NCBI RefSeq assembly: GCF_000016825.1
Contig: NC_009513.1
Coordinates: forward strand, 1,306,001-1,370,000
Length of the DNA stretch: 64,000 nucleotides
Source of the DNA: Limosilactobacillus reuteri subsp. reuteri
GTDB taxonomy: Bacteria > Bacillota > Bacilli > Lactobacillales > Lactobacillaceae
Reading direction: 5' to 3'
This document shows, piece after piece, positions 53,440-62,616 of this stretch (positions are counted from its first letter, which is position 1; each line of letters begins with the position of its first letter). A program made the translations under genes and the position numbers. The notes under the pieces were generated by a model. It did no database searches. It was not told the origin of the DNA and saw nothing but the letters and a program-made list of their open reading frames with translations.

Positions 53440-55140
53440 TTAATTATTCATCAAAACATCAAGCAATTCTTGAGCTGATTCTTTCAAAGCATCCTTTGAC
53501 TTGTCATTACCAAGGTGAGTAAAGATTTCTCCAACGTATACATCTTGGTCAAATAGCTTTGTAAAGACCTTGTCAATAATCGGCTTAGTTAATTCTGGTT
53601 CTTGAACTGGGCCAAATGGGTTAGCAAAGAATGTCTTGCTCATTCCAACTTCATCAGTTGTTCCAAGGGCCTTCCGTTGTCCAGCAATAAATACTTTTTC
53701 TGCCTCTTCCTTTGTATCAAAACGATGAATACCAACTTCATCACTGTAATTGTTAGCGTATAGCCACATATCAATATGGTGATGTTTGATTACGTTTTCG
53801 TAGGTATCAGCAGGAATAATAACCCGGGCATTCTTTTGTTCAGGATTAAGGTAAACACCACGGTCCATGTTATTGAAGGCCACGGCACTACTTAAATCAT
53901 CAAGACGAACAAAGGCACCAGTTTCTGTTCCTTGAGCATATACCCCTGGTTCACCATCAGTAAGGGTAAAGCTTCCCATGTCATCAAAGATTGTCTCCAT
54001 GCTGACAATCTTATCGTCAGCTAATTCTTGCAATGCTTCAATTGATTCTGACTTTCCGGCACCTGAATCACCGAAGAAAACAACATTCTTTTCTTTACCA
54101 TTAGTAAATTTAATCTTCAACATGGACCCGTGAATTGGCAGGCGACCATTGTAAATTTGATGAAGGTTATGGAGCGTCAAGCACATCTTCTTCATGTAAC
54201 CAAAGTAAGTAGTCTTATCTGCGTAAGGTACTTCACCAACCCACAAATCATTCTTTTCGTCACGATAGTAATGAGAAACCATGCCTTCTGTTTCTTTTAG
54301 ACCGAAAAGAAGGATCATATCAGGTTTTTGCCCCTTAATCTCATCAGGGGATGCAATTTCAAATAAGTTTGAAAGCGCGATTCCGTTTACCAAGTAATCA
54401 ACATTGAAGTAAATAAAGGCTAAACTTTCACCAATCTTTGCTGGGTAACAATACCACTTACCACGTTCACCACGGAAACGTTCGATCGGGTTATCTTTTA
54501 CTTCAGAAAAGACCCCTTCCCGTTTGTTACTCTTAGTGTGCATCATCATTGGTGGACGAAGCATCACGGTATTAATAAAATCAATATCCTTTAATTCTTC
54601 ATAACCAGCTGGAATTTTCCAATCTTGTTGTTGAACTAAGATTGTTGCGTTAGTTGCCGCATTAACTTGTCGATAAGTCCGGTTTTCAAAACCTTGGAGC
54701 TTTTCTTCGAGGATCCGGTATGCTTTACGCACTAAGTCGTTGAATTGAGTATCAATAGTCCGGAACTCGTTACCGATAATCTTATTATCACTAAGATTAA
54801 TTACCGATACCCGTAATAGTGAACGATAGTATGAGTATAATTTTTCAACACTCTCAAGAATATCTTTAGGGTCATATTCATCAAATGCACTATCATCATC
54901 AAAAAGAACTTTCTTTAAGATATCAACAAACTTGTTAACAGTGGCATTATCAAAAGCATCATCATCATTATCAGGGTTACGTGAAGCTAAATATAAACGG
55001 ACAATTTCCTTTACTTCATCACTATTAATTAATGAAGGAATATCAGTAAAGTAATTTTGACTATAGTTTAACGTTGCAACACCGCGGTCAGGATTTACAT
55101 ATAATGATTTTGTATCAATAATCTGACTCTCTTTTGACAT
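53440..55140 (-). CDS. PEPCK-like / HPr-kinase-like P-loop protein
   Basis: 566 aa from the ATG at 55140 (MSKESQ), with AAAGGA upstream. The N-terminal 250 residues match no domain I know. The C-terminal half has a phosphate-binding loop FFGDSGAGKSES, closer to HPr kinase (GDSGxGKSE) than to PEPCK (GLSGTGKTT), then IFDDMGSF, ETGAFVRLDDLSS and a His-rich HHHIDMWLYANNY. Such proteins are commonly labelled phosphoenolpyruvate carboxykinase in lactobacilli; I would keep the label at superfamily level. No gluconeogenic genes are near. Confidence 0.7.
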   Translation of the reverse strand: MSKESQIIDTKSLYVNPDRGVATLNYSQNYFTDIPSLINSDEVKEIVRLYLASRNPDNDDDAFDNATVNKFVDILKKVLFDDDSAFDEYDPKDILESVEKLYSYYRSLLRVSVINLSDNKIIGNEFRTIDTQFNDLVRKAYRILEEKLQGFENRTYRQVNAATNATILVQQQDWKIPAGYEELKDIDFINTVMLRPPMMMHTKSNKREGVFSEVKDNPIERFRGERGKWYCYPAKIGESLAFIYFNVDYLVNGIALSNLFEIASPDEIKGQKPDMILLFGLKETEGMVSHYYRDEKNDLWVGEVPYADKTTYFGYMKKMCLTLHNLHQIYNGRLPIHGSMLKIKFTNGKEKNVVFFGDSGAGKSESIEALQELADDKIVSMETIFDDMGSFTLTDGEPGVYAQGTETGAFVRLDDLSSAVAFNNMDRGVYLNPEQKNARVIIPADTYENVIKHHHIDMWLYANNYSDEVGIHRFDTKEEAEKVFIAGQRKALGTTDEVGMSKTFFANPFGPVQEPELTKPIIDKVFTKLFDQDVYVGEIFTHLGNDKSKDALKESAQELLDVLMNN

Positions 55141-55237
55141 GGATCTCATCCTTTCATCACTTGAATAACTCTATTATAATATATTTTTTAAGATTAGGAT
55201 GAAAATAATATTAACTTTTTTTCATTTTACAAAAAAA

Positions 55238-55272
55238 TAGGAAATTATCCCTTTATTGAGACAATTTCCTAC
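55238..55272 (-). terminator. Terminator of apf2
   Basis: Stem TAGGAAATTGTC / (G)GATAATTTCCTA followed by T7 on the minus strand, about 23 bp after the stop. Confidence 0.82.
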
Positions 55273-55294
55273 TTTAACAATTAATTATTAAATT

Positions 55295-56056
55295 TTAGTA
55301 CCAACCATGTGATTGCCAGAATGATTGAGCAGCACTCCATGAACCGTAACGGTTAGCTACGTATTGATCAGCTACTCGTTCTTGGTTAGCTTCTGAGTAG
55401 TCACCATTTAAGTATGATGCTGATAATTGGTACTTACCAACGTATTGACCGTTACGAGCACTGTAGCTACCGCCTGATTCGCGAGCTGCGATCCAAGCCT
55501 TAGCAGCAGCATCATTACCACTAACATTTGAGCTGTAGTTTGAACTAGTAGCTTGTGCTTGTACTGGTGCACTGTAGCTTTGTTGTGCAGCAGCTGAAAC
55601 AGTTGATTGTTGTGGAGCTACTGATTGAACTGGTGCTTGTTGTTGAACCGGTGCTTGAGATTGTACTTGGCTTGTTGCTACAGGAGCCTGACTAGCAACC
55701 ACCGGAGCTTGGCTAGGTTGTTGACTTTCAACACTAGCTGATGCTGGAACTTGAGATGCTTCAGGTAAAGTAGCAGCTTGTTGAGCAGTTGCTTGAGTTA
55801 CCTCACCGTCATCTTTAATTACTAACTTTTGACCAACATAAATTAAGTTCTTATTGGCAATTTGATTAGTTGAAGCTAAAGAGTCAACATAAGTTAAGTC
55901 ATGGCCTAACTTATAGGAAATACTTGATAAGGTATCACCACTTTGCACCGTGTAAACAGAATCAGCATTAGCAGTAGTTGCAGTAGCGAATGTTCCCAAG
56001 GCAACAGCACCTGCAACGGCAGCAGTGATTTTCGCGATGTTTTTAGTTAACTTCAT
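55295..56056 (-). CDS. apf2: Apf-like LysM cell-wall protein (copy 2)
   Basis: 253 aa from the ATG at 56056 (MKLTKNIAKI); an upstream ATG at 56080 adds eight residues and lies before the SD AAAAGGATGGG. Same architecture as copy 1: signal peptide, LysM (VYTVQSGDTLSSISYKLGH), a longer Gln/Ala/Ser/Pro/Val-rich linker with repeated QAPV units, and the ESGGSYSARNG C-terminal domain. Linker composition differs most between copies, so they probably arose by duplication and diverged in the linker. Confidence 0.9.
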   Translation of the reverse strand: MKLTKNIAKITAAVAGAVALGTFATATTANADSVYTVQSGDTLSSISYKLGHDLTYVDSLASTNQIANKNLIYVGQKLVIKDDGEVTQATAQQAATLPEASQVPASASVESQQPSQAPVVASQAPVATSQVQSQAPVQQQAPVQSVAPQQSTVSAAAQQSYSAPVQAQATSSNYSSNVSGNDAAAKAWIAARESGGSYSARNGQYVGKYQLSASYLNGDYSEANQERVADQYVANRYGSWSAAQSFWQSHGWY

Positions 56057-56161
56057 AAAGAAAAATCCCATCCTTTTCATAAAATACTTTTTTATTAATT
56101 AGTTATTTATTAGTTTAATTTAGTTTAAGTTGTTGAGTCCTCATATCTCTCAACACCTATT

Positions 56162-56194
56162 ACTATACTCCCTCAAAATTACATGCGGATTACT
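56162..56194 (-). promoter_or_regulatory. Promoter of apf2 with WalR-like direct repeat
   Basis: -10 TATAGT on the minus strand (plus 56162-56167). AGTAAT-N5-TGTAAT (plus 56178-56194) lies over the -35 with the same spacing as at apf1. Spacer bases CCGCA/CCGCT are also conserved between the two. Confidence 0.7.
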
Positions 56195-56347
56195 CCGAAA
56201 TATCAATTCAGTTGTTTTTCGTAATACTTTGTAATAAAAATTTTAATAGTCTGTCAAGCAAATCAACCTCGGCCACGTCCTGATAGTAACTTAGGTTTGG
56301 TTAACTTTTTCCCAGAATTAGCCAAAATTTGTAACATAATAATAAAT

Positions 56348-56391
56348 AAGTCGCTGAATTTTTCTTATAAAGAAGAATTTCAACGACCTAT
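56348..56391 (-). terminator. Terminator of the sufD-like gene
   Basis: Long imperfect stem TAGGTCGTTGAAATTCTTC / GAAAAATTCAGCGACTTA read on the minus strand, about 50 bp downstream of the stop. Confidence 0.7.
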
Positions 56392-56440
56392 TTTTCGTTA
56401 TTAATGTTTTATTGTAACATTGCTGTAATTAACTTTAGCC

Positions 56441-57334
56441 CTATTCAACAGTCATTATTTGTTTTAGCCAACGCTCACTACTAGCTAATTCTTTTAATGG
56501 ATGGATATCTTCGTTAATTGGCAGTCGTTCGCCGGCTTTTACTTTAAAAGGTGCGCCAGTGACCATTTCTAAATCCCGATATTGGGTAAGAGTGGCAGAA
56601 GTTCCCTTACCAAAACCATCAACCATTGCGGTTAACCGCTGCGTTCCACTTAATGCAATTGTGGGGGCCCACTGAGTATTTTGACCATCCAGAAAACTAT
56701 AAAGATCAACAGTAGCTTTAGTTTGAACTTGACTCGCTACTTCAAACTGCAGCGTTGAACCATGGGCTTGGTATGCATGGATTGCCCGATAGATATTTTT
56801 ACTAGTTGAGCGGTTTGCCTGCCGGTACGTAACATGCGCGTTAGCTCCGACTAAAATCTCCGTCCCTTCATATGATGGTAATAACGTATCATTAACCATC
56901 CGTTCTTCAATTACTGCGTTAGCCCCCGCGCTGATGACAATAATATTGTGAGTGTTCGCAGAGTTAAGGTGGGGACTAAAGACAACTGGACGCTCCTGAG
57001 TAATTTGTGGACGCAAATATATAAACTGTCCACAATCAATATTTGCAAGGTGCATGGCCGCTAACTGGCTATCCTGCCAAAAGATGGCCTTCTCCATTAA
57101 ATTTTCTTGTAATAGTGTTGAGTATTCATTAACCGCTTGTTCAAGAGGCATCGCTGTTAGGCTGTCTTCCTGTAAAGAAAGCCAACCCCTACTTACACCA
57201 GTTGTTCTCTTTTGCCAGTGATCTACCCATTCTTCTTGACCAGGTAAAGTCGAGAACCGTGATTGCAGCAGAACTGCTAGTTGACGTTTTTTCTCTAACC
57301 ATGCTGGCTCTTTCTTCCAAATTTTTGCCATCAT
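56441..57334 (-). CDS. SufD/SufB-like protein, stand-alone, 297 aa
   Basis: The C-terminal two thirds is a SufBD-type beta-helix pattern (IIVISAGANAVIEERMVNDTLLPSYEGTEILVGANAHVTYRQAN, FEVASQVQTKATVDLYSFLDG, GTQRLTAMVDGFGKG). It is shorter than normal SufD (about 420 aa) and lacks sufC, sufS, sufU and sufB neighbours. Instead it starts 8 bp after nrdG. A role in iron-sulfur handling for the anaerobic ribonucleotide reductase is an inference from position. A second Met at 57331 is an equally good start. Confidence 0.75.
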   Translation of the reverse strand: MMAKIWKKEPAWLEKKRQLAVLLQSRFSTLPGQEEWVDHWQKRTTGVSRGWLSLQEDSLTAMPLEQAVNEYSTLLQENLMEKAIFWQDSQLAAMHLANIDCGQFIYLRPQITQERPVVFSPHLNSANTHNIIVISAGANAVIEERMVNDTLLPSYEGTEILVGANAHVTYRQANRSTSKNIYRAIHAYQAHGSTLQFEVASQVQTKATVDLYSFLDGQNTQWAPTIALSGTQRLTAMVDGFGKGTSATLTQYRDLEMVTGAPFKVKAGERLPINEDIHPLKELASSERWLKQIMTVE

Positions 57335-57342
57335 TTTCTCCT

Positions 57343-57921
57343 CTAATGAACAAGCTTATCCCAAATAACCACTTTCCCCGTTTGAAGAGATTGCGGAACA
57401 TCAATAATTCGTTGGTTAGAACTCCCTCTAAACTGAAGGGTAAGATCCTTTTTAGCCAGCAAGAATCGACCATCGACTAGAATATCGAGGTAGTGTAGAA
57501 GTTCAAGTTTATCGCTCGACTCCTTCATTAATTCTTCCCAAGTATAGCCAGACCAAGACCAAATATCCTTTTCGTGACCGAATTCTTTACGAACCCGTTT
57601 AACTAACTTCAGACAAACCTGAGTATTAAGGAATGGTTCGCCACCCAATAAAGTCAATCCTTGAACATAACTCTGCGAAAGGTCTTCGATAATCTGGTCT
57701 TCTAAATCCTGGGTATATGGCTGTCCATAATGAAAATTCTGCGCCGCCTTGTTATAGCATCCGGGGCAGTTAAAAAGGCATCCACTAACATATAAACTAC
57801 ACCGGACCCCTTCCCCGTCAACAAAATTGAAGGGCTTATAGTCTGCAATATATTGTAATGAATGATCTTTTGCTAACCACTCTTGCGGCTTAGGATTGCG
57901 GGGTAATCGTGTTTCTGCCAT
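57343..57921 (-). CDS. nrdG: Anaerobic ribonucleotide reductase activating protein
   Basis: Radical-SAM activase of 192 aa that installs the glycyl radical on NrdD. The 4Fe-4S motif C48-LFN-C52-PG-C55 is intact, and TLLGGEPFLN is the SAM-binding GGE strand. SD GGAGGAAAAAG. It follows nrdD after a 65-bp gap containing a hairpin, so it may be transcribed at a lower level. Confidence 0.95.
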   Translation of the reverse strand: MAETRLPRNPKPQEWLAKDHSLQYIADYKPFNFVDGEGVRCSLYVSGCLFNCPGCYNKAAQNFHYGQPYTQDLEDQIIEDLSQSYVQGLTLLGGEPFLNTQVCLKLVKRVRKEFGHEKDIWSWSGYTWEELMKESSDKLELLHYLDILVDGRFLLAKKDLTLQFRGSSNQRIIDVPQSLQTGKVVIWDKLVH

Positions 57922-57942
57922 TTCTTTTTCCTCCTATATAAT

Positions 57943-57977
57943 AAAAGGCCGGTAGCTTTGTGGGCGACTGGCCTTTT
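57943..57977 (-). terminator. Attenuator-like hairpin between nrdD and nrdG
   Basis: Stem CAAAAGGCCAGTCG / (T)AGCTACCGGCCTTTTA, read on the minus strand. Its T-rich tail TTTTATTAT precedes the nrdG SD. It may set the NrdD:NrdG ratio. Confidence 0.65.
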
Positions 57978-57986
57978 GATAATTAA

Positions 57987-60221
57987 TTAAATTTGATCAC
58001 CAGTAATATGAGCATGGGCTTTATTATCCATTTGCCGCTGCTGCTCAAATTCAGCTGCATTCTTGATCATGCCAGCATTCATATGTTTAACCCGGTGAAT
58101 AATTTCCTCATGCCGTCCATGAACCATTGGCCGCTGCTGAGGATTACCAAGATAACCACATGTCCGCTTAACAACATCACAAGTTGCTGGGTCATGGTTT
58201 CCACACTGCGGACACTTAAAACCGCGAGCAGTTGCTTCAAATTCACCTTTGAATCCGCACTTAAAACACTGATCAATTGAAGTATTCGTTCCAAGATAGC
58301 CAACATGATCATATGCCCAGTCCCACACTGCTTCTAAGGCTTTTGGATTTTGGCGTAAGTTAGGATATTCGCAATAATGAATAAAACCACCAGCCGCGTA
58401 CTTAGGAAAAGCCTCTTCAAATGATAACTTTTCAAATGGTGTCGGATGTTTACGAACATCATAGTGGAAACTATTTGTGTAGTATTCCTTATCCGTTACA
58501 TCTTCAACCCGACCAAACTTCTTCAAATCATCTTGGCAGAATGTATCTGTTAACGATTCAGCAGGAGTGGAATAGAGACTAAAATGGTATCCTTCTTCTT
58601 TTTCCCATTCAGCACATAAATCATGCATTGCCTTAGTAATTGCAATCGCAAAGTCATGCGCTTCTTTATTATGCTCCCAATTTGACCCATAGAAAGTCGT
58701 ACATACTTCATATAAACCAATATAACCTAGTGAAACGGTCGCCCGACTATTCTTAAAGACTTCATCGACACTATCAGTCTTCTTTAGCCGTTTGCCAAAT
58801 GCTCCATACATATACAGGAGGGGAGCATTTTCAGGTTTAGCTTCTTTAGTACGCTTAATCCGGTAATCCAAGGCAATCTTGCAAATATTCATCTTCTCTT
58901 GAAAGATTTCCCAGAATAGTTGCTTATCGCCATGAGCCTCCAGGGCAATCCGTGGCAAGTTGACTGTCACTACTCCTAAATTCATCCGGCCTGAGTTTAC
59001 TTCTTTACCAGTTTCTGGATCTGTCCATCCCTGTAAGAACGAACGGCAACCCATTGGTGTCTTAAAGCTCCCCGTTAGTTCCTTAATCTTGTCATACATC
59101 AAAAGATCTGGATACATCCGCTTTGTTGAACATTCAAGCGCTAGTTGCTTGATATCATAATTAGGATCTTCAGGGTCAAGATTTAAGCCCCGTTTAATAG
59201 TAAAAGTTAATTTAGGAAAAATGGCTGTACGATGTTCCTTCCCAAGGCCCTTAATCCGGATCTTCAAAATGGCTTTTTGGATCTCCCGGGCAATCCAACT
59301 TGTCCCTAAACCAAAGTTAATGGTCGTAAATGGAGTTTGACCTTGGCTAGAATAAAGGGTATTAATCTCGTATTCTAAAGCCTGCATTGCATCGTAAATA
59401 TCCTTTTTTGTCTTCTCACGAGCAAATTCTTCTCGTTTCTCTGGTACTATCCACTCTTCAGCATCCTTCATATGCTTTTCGTAATTTAGCTTTGCATATG
59501 GTTCTAATAATTGATCAATCCGATTAGCAGAACATCCCCCATATTGCAGAGACGCCACGTTAGCAATAATCTGCGACATCTGTGCGGTTGCCGTTTGAAT
59601 CGAACGTGGTGAAGAAACCCAAGCATTACCAATCTTAAATCCATGCTTAAACATCTCATCAAAGTCAATTAAACAACAGTTAGTTTCAGGCGTTACCGGT
59701 GAATAATCAAGGTCATGCCAGTGAATATCACCACGAAGATGCGCCTTGGCCACAATACCTGGAAGCATCCGTAATCCTAATGCACGACTCACGACCCCTG
59801 CTTCAAGGTCCCGTTGAGTATTAAAAACATGGCTATCTTTATTAGCATTTTCGTGAACAATCCGGGAGTTTCGGTCGAAAAGCTGCTCTAACTTATTTTG
59901 GGGATTAGTGGCTTCAGCAAATGCTTCTTCATCATGCTGGCGATAATCACGGTAAACTTTTGCCAATTCTTCATGATTAGCATTGACCAGTCCTTGAACA
60001 AAGAGATCCGCAATCTTTTTAGTAGTCACAGTTGTTTGATTAAGCAATGCATCCAATAAGGTAACATAAACACTTTGGCTAGTCTGCTCATCAGCATTGA
60101 GCGCATTTAAAACAAGATTAATCTTATAGGAATAGAATGGTGTTACTGTTCCATCACGTTTAACTACTTGAACACTTGTTAAACTTTGAAGATCCTTCTT
60201 ATCAATTATTTGCACTTTCAT
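57987..60221 (-). CDS. nrdD: Anaerobic (class III) ribonucleoside-triphosphate reductase
   Basis: 744 aa. ATP-cone at the N-terminus (VVKRDGTVTPFYSYKINLVLNAL), catalytic barrel in the middle, C-terminal zinc site CFKCGFKGEF...CPQCGN, and the glycyl-radical segment VKRTCGYLGNP near residue 700. Makes dNTPs without oxygen. SD GAGGGG. An NrdR-like box lies about 80 bp upstream. Confidence 0.96.
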   Translation of the reverse strand: MKVQIIDKKDLQSLTSVQVVKRDGTVTPFYSYKINLVLNALNADEQTSQSVYVTLLDALLNQTTVTTKKIADLFVQGLVNANHEELAKVYRDYRQHDEEAFAEATNPQNKLEQLFDRNSRIVHENANKDSHVFNTQRDLEAGVVSRALGLRMLPGIVAKAHLRGDIHWHDLDYSPVTPETNCCLIDFDEMFKHGFKIGNAWVSSPRSIQTATAQMSQIIANVASLQYGGCSANRIDQLLEPYAKLNYEKHMKDAEEWIVPEKREEFAREKTKKDIYDAMQALEYEINTLYSSQGQTPFTTINFGLGTSWIAREIQKAILKIRIKGLGKEHRTAIFPKLTFTIKRGLNLDPEDPNYDIKQLALECSTKRMYPDLLMYDKIKELTGSFKTPMGCRSFLQGWTDPETGKEVNSGRMNLGVVTVNLPRIALEAHGDKQLFWEIFQEKMNICKIALDYRIKRTKEAKPENAPLLYMYGAFGKRLKKTDSVDEVFKNSRATVSLGYIGLYEVCTTFYGSNWEHNKEAHDFAIAITKAMHDLCAEWEKEEGYHFSLYSTPAESLTDTFCQDDLKKFGRVEDVTDKEYYTNSFHYDVRKHPTPFEKLSFEEAFPKYAAGGFIHYCEYPNLRQNPKALEAVWDWAYDHVGYLGTNTSIDQCFKCGFKGEFEATARGFKCPQCGNHDPATCDVVKRTCGYLGNPQQRPMVHGRHEEIIHRVKHMNAGMIKNAAEFEQQRQMDNKAHAHITGDQI

Positions 60222-60297
60222 TTTTATTTCCCCTCTCGTAATTAACGTTATCTATCATAGCTCAAAATACAACTTATAGGAAGTATTGACATTCGAA

Positions 60298-60313
60298 ACA
60301 CTATATGTTGTGG
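60298..60313. promoter_or_regulatory. NrdR-box-like palindrome upstream of nrdD
   Basis: ACACTATATGTTGTGG resembles the NrdR consensus ACACWATATATWGTGT, with deviations in the right arm. NrdR boxes usually come in pairs 30-31 bp apart; the second site near 60267-60283 is only weakly similar. Confidence 0.55.
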
Positions 60314-60484
60314 TCAAATTACTCATTTAAATATTCTGTTTATATTCTATTCTGATCTACCAGGAATAAAATGAGGATACAAGCAACGACGCTATTTTGA
60401 GATTATTGCTAGACCTTTTAAATCATTTATTTTTAAATTCCTATTATCACTGAATAGAATTTTCTATCCCGAAAAGCGCAAATT

Positions 60485-60498
60485 TGAAAGCGCTAAAC
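60485..60498. promoter_or_regulatory. cre-like site in the MFS exporter promoter region
   Basis: TGAAAGCGCTAAAC, 12 of 14 matches to a CcpA site, embedded in the palindrome AGCGC...GCGCT (60475-60494). The 60222-60626 gap otherwise holds the nrdD control region and an AT-rich exporter promoter, with no ORF I can support. Confidence 0.4.
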
Positions 60499-60626
60499 CT
60501 AACTTAATAATCTTAATCAATATACTTAAGATTATTAGTTATTAAAAAAATAACTTACGAGCAGATAGCACGATTTGCTAGACTAATCTTTGTGCAATTT
60601 TTAGGGTAAAAGGAGTTTTTATATTT

Positions 60627-62024
60627 ATGGAAAATGCTTTACAAGCTCGTAAGCAAGCAGCGCACCCAGAATTAATGATGGTTAGTATGCTGCTGGGAGC
60701 TTTTGTCGGAATGTTTAGTGAGACTTCATTAAATATTGCGTTGCCAAAATTGATGGCTGCTTTTCAAGTAAGTACGTCAACAATTCAATGGTTAGTTACT
60801 GGATATATGTTAATTATTGGGATTATCTTGCCACTGTCCAGTATTATTACTAAATGGTTTACGACCCGCCAAGTCATTATTTTTGCATTAATTGACTTCA
60901 TGGTTGGGGCTTGTATTTCTGCCTTAGCGCATAATTTTACAATTTTGTTGATTGGACGAATGATTCAAGGGATCGGAACAGGTTTAATTCTTCCATTAAT
61001 GTTTGCAGTGGTAATGCAAATCTTCCCACCGAAACAAATTGGAGCGGTTCTAGGAATGTGTGCCCTCGTAATTATGTTTGCCCCTGCAATCGGTCCTACT
61101 TTAACCGGGCTAATTCTTGCTAAGTTATCATGGCAATGGATCTTCTGGTTATTTATTCCGTTTTTATTTATTGCCTTGATTTTTGCTATCACTTCATTAG
61201 AAAATGTTGGTGAAATTACTAAGCCGCATGTTGATGTGCTCTCAATTATTGAATCGGCAGTAGGTTGTTCAGGGCTCGTTATTGGTGCTAGTTTGGCTAG
61301 TGAAGATGGTTGGACTTCACCTACAGTTCTCAGTGCGTTAATAATCGGAATTATTGTCTTAATCTTTTACACCCATCGCCAACTTCATCTGGAAGAACCA
61401 ATTTTAAATCTTCATATCTTTAAGTATCCGGCCTTCACAATTGGTTCTTCAATCGTGATGCTTGACTTTGGAATTATTCTTTCTACGATGTATCTTTTAC
61501 CGTTATTCTATCAACGAGGGCTCTTAGTTTCCGTTGCCCTTACTGGACTAGTAATGCTCCCTGGTGGAATTATTAATGCAGCCACTTCTGCAATTGCAGG
61601 TCGCCTTTACGATAGTATCGGGGCTAAACGTCCTGTTTTAATTGGTTTTGTCCTTGCCTTATTCGGTGCTTTGATGCTGGCATTTACGACACCACATAGT
61701 CCCATTATCTACGTTGTATGCGCGCATGTTATTTTAATGATTGGTTGTCCTTTAGCAATGTCTCCTGCACAAACTAGTGCTCTAAGTACGCTTTCGGGAT
61801 TCGAATCCGGAGACGGCAGTACAATCATGAATACGATGCAACAGGTTATCGGTGCGCTTGCAACAGCCCTAGCTACTAGTTGCTTAGCTTGGGGTAGTTC
61901 TTCTATTAGTGGATCTGAAGCTATTCGCTTTACCAATGGTTTCCACTACGGCATTTACTTTGCAATTATCTTAATTGTGGTAGCACTGCTCTTATCATTC
62001 AAAATTAAAGATCAGAAAAACTAA
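60627..62024 (+). CDS. MFS drug-efflux transporter, DHA2 (EmrB/LmrB-like)
   Basis: 465 aa, about 14 membrane segments. Motif A/B region STIQWLVTGYMLIIGIILPLS, GRMIQGIGTGLILPLMFAVVMQIFPP, antiporter motif C GMCALVIMFAPAIGPTLTGLI. A distinct paralogue of the exporter at 40118. SD AAAAGGAG. Followed by a strong terminator. Confidence 0.9.
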   Translation: MENALQARKQAAHPELMMVSMLLGAFVGMFSETSLNIALPKLMAAFQVSTSTIQWLVTGYMLIIGIILPLSSIITKWFTTRQVIIFALIDFMVGACISALAHNFTILLIGRMIQGIGTGLILPLMFAVVMQIFPPKQIGAVLGMCALVIMFAPAIGPTLTGLILAKLSWQWIFWLFIPFLFIALIFAITSLENVGEITKPHVDVLSIIESAVGCSGLVIGASLASEDGWTSPTVLSALIIGIIVLIFYTHRQLHLEEPILNLHIFKYPAFTIGSSIVMLDFGIILSTMYLLPLFYQRGLLVSVALTGLVMLPGGIINAATSAIAGRLYDSIGAKRPVLIGFVLALFGALMLAFTTPHSPIIYVVCAHVILMIGCPLAMSPAQTSALSTLSGFESGDGSTIMNTMQQVIGALATALATSCLAWGSSSISGSEAIRFTNGFHYGIYFAIILIVVALLLSFKIKDQKN

Positions 62025-62026
62025 AT

Positions 62027-62061
62027 AAATCCTCACTACTCATGCAGGTAGTGGGGATTTT
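62027..62061. terminator. Terminator between MFS exporter and GNAT gene
   Basis: Stem AATCCTCACTAC / GTAGTGGGGATT with a 9-base loop and T6. It abuts the stop of the convergent GNAT gene. Confidence 0.9.
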
Positions 62062-62616
62062 TTACTCTTTAACAATCTTATACGGCAAGTAATGGCGGCG
62101 ATGATTAGTCAGATAACTATCCATTAACTGTTGGTAAAGCTGTGGATTCACGTTTGATTGTGTACTTAAGAGATCAAATTTTTCATTATCCTTTTCAACG
62201 GTATAAAGACCCGTTTTGACAAAACCATTTTTAGCGTAAAAACGATGTCGTCTGAGTCGCTGTTCGTTATTGGGTGCTTGAGGGTCTGGACGTTCAGCGC
62301 TAAGGGTAATCCGCTTTTCAGCATACCGTTCTTTAATCGCGGTTAACGTCGCACTACCCAAGCCCTGTCCATGATAGTGAGGATCAATTGCCAGAAAGAA
62401 AATATAGGCGATGCGCTTGTTGTAGACTGTGTAGAAAAAGCCAACCCATTTCCCCTCTTCATTATAGATGCTACAAAATTCTGCTTTCCCCGCTTTAGCA
62501 CGCATTTTAAGTAAAGATAATGGTAAAAGTTCATTTTGTGGAAACACAGTATTATAAACCCGCTTGATATTTTTGAAATCATTTGAATTTGTAGATATTT
62601 GACGAACTTTAATCAT
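62062..62616 (-). CDS. GNAT-family N-acetyltransferase
   Basis: 184 aa. The acetyl-CoA loop IDPHYHGQGLGSATLTAIKE (motif A Q-x-x-G-x-G) and the following strand ITLSAERPDPQAPNNEQRLRRHRFYAKNGFVKTG are typical. Substrate unknown. Monocistronic; the region upstream (62617-62950) has only a tiny ORF. Confidence 0.88.
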   Translation of the reverse strand: MIKVRQISTNSNDFKNIKRVYNTVFPQNELLPLSLLKMRAKAGKAEFCSIYNEEGKWVGFFYTVYNKRIAYIFFLAIDPHYHGQGLGSATLTAIKERYAEKRITLSAERPDPQAPNNEQRLRRHRFYAKNGFVKTGLYTVEKDNEKFDLLSTQSNVNPQLYQQLMDSYLTNHRRHYLPYKIVKE

